DNA from: SAR202 cluster bacterium
GTDB taxonomy: Bacteria > Chloroflexota > Dehalococcoidia > UBA3495
Length of the DNA: 7,293 bases
Assembly (NCBI GenBank): GCA_002401285.1
Contig: NVSQ01000028.1
Coordinates: 7,456-14,748 of the forward strand
Direction: 5' to 3'
Shown here: positions 1-5,982 of the stretch, piece by piece
Layout of the letters: the number at the start of each line of letters is the position of its first letter
Position numbering within the stretch: position 1 is the first letter of the stretch
The notes under the pieces: model-generated
Databases searched by the model: none
What the model saw: the letters and a program-made list of their open reading frames with translations, nothing else
Told to the model about the DNA's origin: nothing
Program-made: the position numbers and the translations under genes

Positions 1-1
1 G

Positions 2-745
2 CTGGGCGCCGGGTCCCGGCCCCATGGCGTGATCGTGGGACCTGACGGAGCGCCTTGGGTCACCGACAGCGGTCTGAACGCCATCGTGCGCGTCGATCCG
101 GAAAGTCTAAGAGTGGACGTTTTCCCCTTACCACCGGACCGCCCCAACGTGAACTTAAACACTCCCACGTTTGATAACGACGGAGTACTTTGGTTCACCG
201 GACAGGGTGGTGTCTACGGACGGTTGGACCCAGCCACGGGTGAGATGGAGGTTTTCGACGCGCCGCGTGGCCGGGGTCCCTACGGAATCGCGGCCAGTCC
301 CAACGGCGACGTTTATTACGCCTCTTTGGCTGGGAGTTACGTGGGCCGCATCGATCCCAAAACAGGCGAAGCAACCGTCCTAGACCCGCCAACCCCGAAT
401 CAGGGCGCTAGGCGCGTATGGCCCGATTCCCAAGGCAGGATATGGGTAAGCGAGTGGAACGCCGGCAAAGTGGCGGTATATGACCCATCCGAGGAAACAT
501 GGCGCGAGTGGAAGCTTCCCGGTTCGGCGCCACGGGCGTATGCGGTTTATGTCGATGAGCTGGACATGGTGTGGCTAAGCGACTTTGGCGCTAACTCGGT
601 CGTCCGGTTTGACCCAGAGAGCGAGGAGTTCGAGGTGTTCGACCTGCCCAGTAACCCCAGCAACGTCAGGCAGATCCTCGGCCGGGACGGCGAAGTTTGG
701 CTGCCAGAGTCGGCGGCTGACCAACTCGTAAGGATCCGTTACTAG
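2..745 (+). CDS. Vgb-like (streptogramin lyase family) beta-propeller protein, 5' end outside the window
   Basis: The frame is open to the left edge, so the gene starts upstream. The GTG at 29 lies inside a propeller strand (RPHGVIV.PDG) and is not a real start. About six repeats of roughly 40 residues are visible, each with a W(V/F)T/S..-N-x-V-x-R-x-DP core: VTDSGLNAIVRVDP, WFTGQGGVYGRLDP, YYASLAGSYVGRIDP, WVSEWNAGKVAVYDP, WLSDFGANSVVRFDP and WLPESAADQLVRIRY. This is the pattern of the COG4257/Vgb seven-bladed propeller, so about one blade and any signal peptide are missing. True virginiamycin B lyases use His and Glu residues in late blades to open the streptogramin lactone. Here the matching GPHG positions read GPYG, GARR, PRAY and NVRQ, so antibiotic lyase activity is not supported. 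A binding or other lyase role is open. The gene stops at TAG 743-745, and I see no clear terminator after it. Confidence 0.8.
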   Translation: MGAGSRPHGVIVGPDGAPWVTDSGLNAIVRVDPESLRVDVFPLPPDRPNVNLNTPTFDNDGVLWFTGQGGVYGRLDPATGEMEVFDAPRGRGPYGIAASPNGDVYYASLAGSYVGRIDPKTGEATVLDPPTPNQGARRVWPDSQGRIWVSEWNAGKVAVYDPSEETWREWKLPGSAPRAYAVYVDELDMVWLSDFGANSVVRFDPESEEFEVFDLPSNPSNVRQILGRDGEVWLPESAADQLVRIRY

Positions 746-835
746 GAAATGTAGCCGGACGCGAGGCGATTCTGAACTGTGATGTTCGGCGGGAATCGGT
801 TACCTGATAAAGGAATTCACGGCATTGGATAGCGG

Positions 836-864
836 TTGACGCGGTCCGGATGCCGTTTTATAGT
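836..864 (+). promoter_or_regulatory. sigma70-type promoter for the DUF2306 gene
   Basis: TTGACG at 836-841 and TATAGT at 859-864 are separated by 17 bases, each matching the consensus hexamer at five of six positions. Transcription would start near 871, leaving a leader of about 65 bases before the GTG at 937. The position in the 191-base gap after the propeller gene suggests the DUF2306 gene is transcribed on its own. This is predicted from sequence only. Confidence 0.6.
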
Positions 865-936
865 CCGTGCAATCTAAGACAGCACATGTTTAAGAAAGTT
901 GATTAAGTTTGGAATATACCTGGTGGGAGGGACCGA

Positions 937-1598
937 GTGGTCGTTAGCCGAGCAAAGACGATGAAGATCGCGAGCACTCTAGGCTGGATCGCGATAGTGC
1001 TTGCCGTGCTCCTGATGCTCTTTTCCGGGGCGAATCGCCTGGGGTCATTGACCCAGGATGCGGCAACGGCTGACGCTCTGGGCGTTCGCTATATCGAGCA
1101 CCCGTGGGTCTCGCTCTTCCACATTGTTCCGGGGGTGCTGTTTCTCACGTTTGCTCCCCTGCAGTTCGTCGCCCGGATTCGGCGGCGGAGAATCAGCATT
1201 CACCGTGGCTCGGGGCGGGTGCTCGCCACCTTGGCCGCGATCAGCGCCGTGCTCGCGCTCGTCGTCAACTTCCTCTTCCTGCCTTCGGCGGCATCAGCAC
1301 ACAGTCAGCAGTAATCTTCGTGAGCGTACTCCTTCTCTTTTCACTTTCTATGGCGATTCGTCACATCATTAGGAAAGAGGTGCGCCAACATCGTGAGTGG
1401 ATGATCCGAACGTTCGCCGCGGCCATGAGTGTGGCCACCCAGCGGGTCTTCCTTATTCTACTTACGTCGCTGACAGGCCTTAGCTTGGAGGAGGTATTTG
1501 GCGCCGCCTTTTGGCTGGGTATCGGCGTCAATCTGGTAGTAGCGGAGGTGTGGATCAACCACACGCGCGCGTCAAGCCGGTCTGCGGAAAGAGCTTAG
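937..1598 (+). pseudogene. DUF2306-type multi-pass membrane protein, interrupted by a one-base frameshift
   Basis: The first frame (937-1314) gives 125 residues with three hydrophobic segments (about 11-29, 57-78 and 95-115) and the loop RRRRISIHRGSGRVL. It then ends in an unrelated tail, SAASAHSQQ. A second frame picks up at about 1281 with AFGGISTQSAVIF and runs to 1598. It adds three more membrane segments, the loop RQHREWMIR, and the ending LGIGVNLVVAEVWI. Joined at 1280/1281 with one added base, the gene has 221 codons including the stop. HR.(S/L)GR, FGGIS, HR.WMIR and the N-LLVAE-WI ending are typical of the DUF2306 family, whose function is unknown. CTGCC at 1279-1283 was probably CTGGCC, giving LAFGGIS. 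No slippery heptamer is present, so programmed frameshifting is unlikely. GTG 937 is chosen because GGGAGG lies six bases upstream at 925-930. A sequencing error is a real alternative to a pseudogene. Confidence 0.75.
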
Positions 1599-1654
1599 AT
1601 ATATCCAGTGAGTACTCATCTGGGTAGGCTACATCTAACCGGGAAATGCCAGTC

Positions 1655-1660
1655 TATAAT
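1655..1660 (+). promoter_or_regulatory. possible -10 element for the cupin gene
   Basis: A perfect TATAAT lies 75 bases before the cupin start. No good -35 hexamer is found 16-18 bases upstream, so the promoter may be weak or need an activator. A 10-base palindrome TGAGTACTCA (1609-1618) lies upstream of it. Confidence 0.35.
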
Positions 1661-1694
1661 ATCGAAGTCGTGCTGCGGACCACAGAAAATACTT

Positions 1695-1707
1695 AACAGT
1701 TACTGTT
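1695..1707. repeat. 13-base inverted repeat in the cupin leader, possible operator
   Basis: AACAGT-T-ACTGTT is a perfect six-base inverted repeat with a one-base centre. It lies about 35 bases after the candidate -10 element and 27 bases before the cupin start codon. The loop is too short for an RNA hairpin, so a DNA-binding site is the more natural reading. It may also be chance. Confidence 0.3.
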
Positions 1708-1734
1708 CACACAACTTGGACTGCTGGAGGTCAG

Positions 1735-2067
1735 ATGGTTACTCGTATATACAACGGTGAGGATGGTCAGGCCCACTTTGAGGACCTCAACGTGCCAGCG
1801 GGAGACCTAGAGACAATCTCCCTCACGCCCGGAGCCAACATGACGTTCCGCAACTCCCCGGATGGGAGCTTCAGCGATTGGCACAACGGTCCTCGGCTTC
1901 AGTACGTGATCGTCCTTTCCGGACAGATGGAAATAGGCATCGGAGACGGCACCAAACGGATGTTTAACCCCGGCGACATTCTGCAAGTCGAAGACCTGAC
2001 GGGCCAGGGCCACACCACTCGTTCGGTGGGCAACCGGATCACCGCCAGTGTGCCCTTAGCCGGATGA
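1735..2067 (+). CDS. small single-domain cupin protein
   Basis: The product is 110 residues, the usual size of a one-domain cupin beta-barrel. Motif 1 is DWHNGPRLQYVIVLSGQMEIGIGDG (about 48-72) and motif 2 is FNPGDILQVEDLTGQGHTTR (77-96). H50, Q56 and H93 are the likely metal-facing residues. The classical HxH pair and Glu of motif 1 are reduced to H50 plus Q56, as I recall for the cupin group with WHN.P..QYV. It may bind a metal or small ligand, but the reaction cannot be stated. No signal peptide is seen, so it should be cytoplasmic. GGAGG at 1726-1730 lies four bases before ATG 1735 and fixes the start. It converges with the alpha/beta hydrolase with only 39 bases between them, and the two share no promoter. 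Confidence 0.85.
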   Translation: MVTRIYNGEDGQAHFEDLNVPAGDLETISLTPGANMTFRNSPDGSFSDWHNGPRLQYVIVLSGQMEIGIGDGTKRMFNPGDILQVEDLTGQGHTTRSVGNRITASVPLAG

Positions 2068-2106
2068 CCCGGCGAGTCCGCCAAGGACGCATCTCCGCCC
2101 TGGGCG

Positions 2107-3033
2107 TTATTCGTTTTCAGACGCGACGTTCCCTAGAAATCCTCTGATCTCACTTAGAATCAGGTCAGGATACTCCATCGGAATAAAGTGGGTACCGCAG
2201 CCCATCGCTTTCACCCGTGACCCAGCGACCGTTTTCAGAAAATTCTGCACACCAACGTCTTCGGGTTTCTGGCCGGTGGGGTAATCTCCCAGCAGCAGCA
2301 GGTACTGTCCAGTGAGCCTTTCTATGTACACTGCATCGTTCACGCCATCACGCTGCCCGTAGAACGCCGCCTCCACTTCGGGATTGCATTTCAACTCAGC
2401 CCGTCCATCCGGCAATAAACGAGTGCCGCCTTCTATGAAATCGGCAAACACTTCTTCGGTCCACCTCTTGAATACCGGGCGGTTCCGGTAGGCCTCGTAC
2501 ATCGCCTCCCGGCTTTCCCAGATGGACCGTTTCAGTCTCGCCCGCCTCGCCCGTTCTTGCAGGTCCTGGGACGGCGCCGACGCTGGGGGAGGACCCACAC
2601 GGGACTCTATCAGCACGGACCGACCGATGATGCCGGGCTGCAGGGAGTCGGCAATCATAGTGGCCATCCCCCCCAAAGAGTGTCCCACCGTGTCAACACC
2701 TTCGAAGCCCATCAGCCGGATAACTTCGGCCAGGTCTTCCCCCATCTGGTGAAAAGTTAGGTTCTGATCCGTAGATTCCGTATCGCCGTGGCCGCGCTGA
2801 TCGAAACACATGACGTGGAAGTCTGCGCTCAGGGACCTGGCCGCCCGGTTCCAGGTGGAAGCACAGAGACCGACGGCATGCAGCAACAACAAAGGCGGCG
2901 CGGTGGGGTTGCCCCAATCTAGATAGTGGTGGTTGATCCCCTGTGCCTTAACGAATTGACTTGTTGGCTGCAACAATTCCTCCCCCATTAATTCGGTCGT
3001 TCGGCGGACTATTCTAACGGCAGGGGGCAGCAT
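2107..3033 (-). CDS. alpha/beta hydrolase fold protein
   Basis: The product is 308 residues with an alpha/beta hydrolase fold. The oxyanion-hole strand is LLLLHAVG (48-55), the DQRGHGDT turn is at 78-85, and the nucleophile elbow GHSLGG (117-122) places catalytic Ser at S119. C-terminal GTHFIPME supplies the catalytic His (H282). The acid is probably D250 in LLLLGDYP. The region of about 130-230 between elbow and acid is a helical lid. The layout resembles esterases, lactonases and C-C hydrolases of the Abhydrolase_1 group; the substrate cannot be read. The start at 3033 is preferred over Met16 (2988) because GGGAGG (3046-3041) lies seven bases upstream of it and no SD precedes Met16. There is no clear signal peptide. 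It is read away from the haem dioxygenase gene and toward the cupin. It could act on a lipid product of the neighbouring oxygenases, but there is no direct evidence. Confidence 0.88.
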   Translation of the reverse strand: MLPPAVRIVRRTTELMGEELLQPTSQFVKAQGINHHYLDWGNPTAPPLLLLHAVGLCASTWNRAARSLSADFHVMCFDQRGHGDTESTDQNLTFHQMGEDLAEVIRLMGFEGVDTVGHSLGGMATMIADSLQPGIIGRSVLIESRVGPPPASAPSQDLQERARRARLKRSIWESREAMYEAYRNRPVFKRWTEEVFADFIEGGTRLLPDGRAELKCNPEVEAAFYGQRDGVNDAVYIERLTGQYLLLLGDYPTGQKPEDVGVQNFLKTVAGSRVKAMGCGTHFIPMEYPDLILSEIRGFLGNVASENE

Positions 3034-3374
3034 TTACCACCCTCCCCTCGAGCAGGTTGGATTATGTACACCAACTGGACCCGGCCGGCGGCTCACTAGA
3101 TTAACGGCCTGTCAATCAAAGGGAAGGGATCGGGCCAGAAGATAATGTTGAGCCTGCTGGGGCTCATCAAAATAGCGATGTATATTTAACTACGAATTCC
3201 GTGTGCTTACATACATATACTGTCAATAACAGCGGAATAATTAACGATAACTTGCCATTATATTGATGGGCAATCTACTGTATTGAAGTTCTAACGAAAT
3301 CAATCCCGCATATTCCTTGTTCATCCGTCGTAACATCTTAGAATCACAGGATTGGGTATGTATTATTTACTTCC
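3034..3374. other. 340-base intergenic region between divergent genes, AT-rich on the right
   Basis: No convincing gene is present; the only small ORF noted (ATG 3145, 14 codons) has no good SD. From about 3170 the DNA is much more AT-rich than the genes around it. It holds inverted repeats at 3149-3166 (TGAGCC-6-GGCTCA) and 3252-3273 (TTGCCAT-7-ATGGGCAA, one bulge). It must carry the promoters for the hydrolase (leftward) and the dioxygenase (rightward), but no hexamer pair stands out strongly for either. Confidence 0.7.
3338..3366 (+). promoter_or_regulatory. weak candidate promoter for the dioxygenase gene
   Basis: TATTAT at 3361-3366 matches the -10 consensus at five of six positions. 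TTAGAA lies 17 bases upstream at 3338-3343 and matches the -35 consensus at only three of six. Transcription would start near 3373, before or on the palindrome at 3373-3388. If so, translation must start at 3471 rather than 3375. Confidence 0.25.
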
Positions 3375-3388
3375 ATGATTGATCATGG
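3373..3388. repeat. perfect 16-base inverted repeat next to the dioxygenase start
   Basis: CCATGAT-TG-ATCATGG has seven-base perfect arms and a two-base centre. It covers the first ATG at 3375. A small hairpin, GGGTT-CTC-AACCC (3387-3399), overlaps its right edge. A seven-base perfect dyad next to a possible transcription start suits a repressor site. Confidence 0.45.
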
Positions 3389-4775
3389 GTTCTCAACCCC
3401 AAAAAGCTCGCAGCTAACACCTAGATCGATCGGCGAGTATACCGCTGGCGATCACCGAGGTTGGATCGAGATGGATAATGGAGAACAAGCAGTCCGGGCA
3501 GAAGCCCAAGAGTTACTCGAACAGCGGAAATATCGAGACGCGCTGGATCTGCTGAAAAATCGCCTCCCTCAGGAGACTGACGGAGAAGGACATGCGTTGC
3601 TGGGCCTCGCCCACTATCACCTGGAAGAATACGCATCGGCTGTTGAGCAATACGCTGTGGCCCTGCAACTTGATGCTGGTAATCAAGAGTGGCAGGAGAT
3701 GCTGGATGCTGCGAGAGCGAATACCGTCGCTGAGATTCAAGTACCGGTTCCCGATGTTTACTTCTTCGATCGCGACAAGTTGTTGGCAGAGCCTATCGTG
3801 CCAGACGGAGCATTGCCGCCACGGCCGCTAATAGTTCGCGGCCCCGGACCGTTAAAGCGATTAAAGGTGATCCTCGAAACCTTGATAGGCGCCATATTAG
3901 GCTTCATTACGGATGTCCTGATCCAACTTGCCGGAAAGGTGATTGGATATCGCGGAAAAGTGTGGACCGATTGGTACAACAGGTGGTATCTGATCGGGAC
4001 ATTTACGTTGGCGTATCTGCGAGTCGTGCTCACCAAAAACAACCTCAAGGATACCTACCCCAAAGGTACCCTTATCGGGTTCCAAACACCCGGTCAATCG
4101 CCTCCTGAGGGTGTCACACACTTTCGCACGGCAGACGGTAGTTGGAACAACTTGGCCGACCCAAAGGAAGGGGCCGCGGGCACCCGTTTCACCCGAAATG
4201 TAGAGAATGACGCGATCCATCCGGAGACCGGGAATATCCTTATGTCCCCGAATCCCCGGGAAGTAAGCTTGCAGTTTTTAACGCGCCAAGGGGAGATGAA
4301 AACAATTCCCTTTCTCAACCTCTGGGCAGCCGCATGGATCAATTTCCAAAACCATGACTGGATCGATCACGGCCAGACTCTGACCGATGAATACCATGAG
4401 ATCCCGCTACCGGCGGACGACCCTGCCCGGGAGAGATTTCGGCAAACCAAGATGCTACTCCCAAAAAGTCAGCCGGATCCGACACGACGACCCGGGCAAG
4501 AGGAAACTCCGATCTCGTTCATCAACGAGGTGACACATTGGTGGGATGCCTCGCAGATCTACGGCAGCGATCAGGAGACAGTTGACCGGCTCCGTAGCCA
4601 TGACGATGGCAAGTTAAGAATCAACGCCGATGGTTCTCTACCGGTCGGTCAAAACGGAGTTGAGGAGACCGGATTCACTCGAAATTGGTGGATCGGGCTG
4701 ACGTTGCTTCACACGTTGTTTGCCAGAGAGCACAACGCCATATGTGACAAATTAAAACAAACACATCCAGATTGA
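3375..4775 (+). CDS. TPR-haem dioxygenase/peroxidase (PIOX/alpha-dioxygenase-like), N-terminal part up to an in-frame TGA
   Basis: This is the first part of an 822-position gene (3375-5843) interrupted at codon 467. Residues about 33-115 form two TPR-like helical repeats (LLEQRKYRDALDLL; ALLGLAHYHLEEYASAVEQY). A hydrophobic, possibly membrane-associating stretch follows at about 162-192. The animal haem peroxidase domain then begins: FRTADGSWNNLADP, AGTRFTRNV, SPNPREVS, and PFLNLWAAAWINFQNHDWIDHG with the likely distal haem His at H327. It ends REHNAICDKLKQTHPD. ATG 3375 has no SD and sits inside a palindrome. ATG 3471 (Met33) begins right before the TPR and has GAGG ten bases upstream, so 3471 is the likelier start. 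Alone, this piece lacks the proximal His and catalytic Tyr and should not be active. Relatives oxygenate fatty acids with O2. Confidence 0.8.
   Translation: MIDHGFSTPKSSQLTPRSIGEYTAGDHRGWIEMDNGEQAVRAEAQELLEQRKYRDALDLLKNRLPQETDGEGHALLGLAHYHLEEYASAVEQYAVALQLDAGNQEWQEMLDAARANTVAEIQVPVPDVYFFDRDKLLAEPIVPDGALPPRPLIVRGPGPLKRLKVILETLIGAILGFITDVLIQLAGKVIGYRGKVWTDWYNRWYLIGTFTLAYLRVVLTKNNLKDTYPKGTLIGFQTPGQSPPEGVTHFRTADGSWNNLADPKEGAAGTRFTRNVENDAIHPETGNILMSPNPREVSLQFLTRQGEMKTIPFLNLWAAAWINFQNHDWIDHGQTLTDEYHEIPLPADDPARERFRQTKMLLPKSQPDPTRRPGQEETPISFINEVTHWWDASQIYGSDQETVDRLRSHDDGKLRINADGSLPVGQNGVEETGFTRNWWIGLTLLHTLFAREHNAICDKLKQTHPD
4773..4775 (+). other. in-frame TGA at an expected Trp codon of the haem dioxygenase
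   Basis: The frame reads THPD-TGA-DDNRLFNVARLINAALIAKIH. In this family, as I know it, the segment is (Y/H)P.W.(D)(E)RLF..ARL, so TGA stands for TGG, a single G-to-A change. No frame shift is involved. The next stop in the frame is at 5841-5843. Several other genes here appear to end in TGA, and Trp is otherwise written TGG, so the code looks standard. Confidence 0.85.
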
Positions 4776-4796
4776 GATGATAATCGCCTCTTCAAT

Positions 4797-5843
4797 GTGG
4801 CCCGCCTTATCAACGCGGCGCTGATAGCCAAGATTCACTCTATCGAGTGGACACCCGCGATTTTGCCCAATCGTGCCCTACACTCGGGCTTGCAAGCCAA
4901 TTGGTTTGGTCTCTTGACCAATATCTTTAAGACCGGCCGTCAAAGGAAAACGTTGGCTGAATTCAACGTGCGAAATCCTGAGATGGGCGGACTAGTCGGG
5001 AACCGGCTTAATAAGAATGGTCACCCTTTTGGCTTCGCCGAGGAATTCGTGGAAGTCTATCGTCTGCATTCGTTATTGCCCGAGACGATCGATATTCGGC
5101 GGATCGCCAATCAAGAACAGATCGAGAAAATACCATTTGTCGAAACGCGCCAGGCAGGTTCGCCCAAGTTGACCGAAAAAGTCGGTCTGCTCGACCTTTC
5201 CTACTCCTTTGGCCGACAGCTTCCGGGGAAACTGGTGTTGAACAATTTTCCGAAGTTCATGCAAGAGATGAGTGTTCCAGGTAACCCTTTATTCGACTTG
5301 GGCGCCGTGGACATCCTAAGGGCGCGCGAGCGGGGCGTGCCTAGATACAACAAATTCAGGCGCCAGTTAACTCTCAATCCGATTCGCGCCTTCGAAGACC
5401 TCACCGGCGACGTGAAGGTTGTGGAGCGACTCAAAGAAGTGTACGAAGACAAGCCCGAAGACATAGAAAAGTTGGACCTGATGATCGGCACTCTTGCAGA
5501 AGAACATCGGCCAAAGGGGTATGGATTCGGCGAAACCATGTTCCAGATCTTTATTCTCAACGCCAGCCGAAGACTTCAGGCGGACCGCTTCTATACCACT
5601 AACTACAACGAGGAAACATATTCCAAAGAAGGGCTTAAGTGGATCGACGATTCCAGTTTCAAAACCGTTTTGTTGCGCCACTATCCAGAGCTTGGCGAAA
5701 CCGGGTTAGAGAACGTCAAAAACGCCTTTGAACCTTGGGATACCGGAGAACGACTGGATAAGAAACGCCACCCTATCCGTGAATATGACCGGGAGTTGAA
5801 GCCCGATCCGATGCTCGGTGACTCGTATCGGCAATCACGGTGA
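4797..5843 (+). CDS. haem dioxygenase/peroxidase (PIOX/alpha-dioxygenase-like), C-terminal part after the in-frame TGA
   Basis: This is the same reading frame as the preceding gene part. GTG 4797 is only the first possible internal start and has no good SD, so independent translation is doubtful; in the whole protein it is Val475. The piece carries KIHSIEWTPAIL (H488 of the whole; the matching His in plant alpha-dioxygenases helps bind the substrate carboxylate). EEFVEVYRLHSLLP contains the Y-x-x-H pair: catalytic Tyr562 and proximal haem His565. Next come DILRARERGVPRYNKFRR, the hallmark of animal-type peroxidases, and LNASRRLQADRFYT, whose Arg residues contact haem or substrate in alpha-dioxygenases. 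Spacing from distal His327 to H488 (161) and to Y562 (235) is close to plant alpha-dioxygenase as I recall it (about 155 and 223). The downstream sequence shows no further decay, so the TGA is recent, read through, or an error. A P450 gene follows. Confidence 0.8.
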   Translation: MARLINAALIAKIHSIEWTPAILPNRALHSGLQANWFGLLTNIFKTGRQRKTLAEFNVRNPEMGGLVGNRLNKNGHPFGFAEEFVEVYRLHSLLPETIDIRRIANQEQIEKIPFVETRQAGSPKLTEKVGLLDLSYSFGRQLPGKLVLNNFPKFMQEMSVPGNPLFDLGAVDILRARERGVPRYNKFRRQLTLNPIRAFEDLTGDVKVVERLKEVYEDKPEDIEKLDLMIGTLAEEHRPKGYGFGETMFQIFILNASRRLQADRFYTTNYNEETYSKEGLKWIDDSSFKTVLLRHYPELGETGLENVKNAFEPWDTGERLDKKRHPIREYDRELKPDPMLGDSYRQSR

Positions 5844-5873
5844 CCACTTTATGACCGGGATGATTCTGGCTTC

Positions 5874-5918
5874 GTAAGTGCGGGCCGCTTACTTAGCGCG
5901 TTGTCACACCAGGCCCGC
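5874..5918 (+). promoter_or_regulatory. two overlapping, mutually exclusive hairpins between dioxygenase and P450 genes
   Basis: Hairpin A pairs GTAAGTG (5874-5880) with CGCTTAC (5886-5892), seven pairs including one G-U, with loop CGGGC. Hairpin B pairs GCGGGCC (5880-5886) with GGCCCGC (5912-5918), seven pairs with a 25-base loop. They share bases, so only one can form at a time. Neither is followed by a T-run, so neither looks like a standard terminator. They could mark an mRNA processing or stability site in a dioxygenase-P450 transcript, or be chance. Confidence 0.3.
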
Positions 5919-5982
5919 CGATAGAAGCTGGTGGTCTACGAATCGGGACCCACCTTAACCGGGCAAAGGAGTAAAGCAACCG

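Noticed and set aside
1270..1290. Programmed -1 frameshift in the DUF2306 gene
   Set aside because: There is no X-XXY-YYZ slippery heptamer at the join and no strong downstream stem or pseudoknot was seen. A lost base explains the data more simply.
2059..2106. Bidirectional terminator between cupin and hydrolase genes
   Set aside because: Only short stems are present (GCCGG-5-CCGGC at 2059-2073 and CGCC-CTG-GGCG at 2097-2106, or nearby), with no T-run on either strand.
2522..2760. Plus-strand open frames inside the hydrolase gene
   Set aside because: They lie opposite a well-supported gene with catalytic motifs, have no SD and resemble no known protein.
3110..3115. Perfect minus-strand TTGACA as -35 box for the hydrolase
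   Set aside because: No -10-like hexamer lies 16-18 bases further on the minus strand. The nearest candidate, CATAAT at 3066-3061, is much too far away.
3145..3189. 14-codon ORF (ATG 3145) in the intergenic region
   Set aside because: It is very short, has no good SD, and half of it is an inverted repeat. Nothing supports translation.
4773..4796. TGA read as selenocysteine
   Set aside because: The expected residue is Trp, not Cys or Sec, and no SECIS-like stem-loop is visible right after the TGA.
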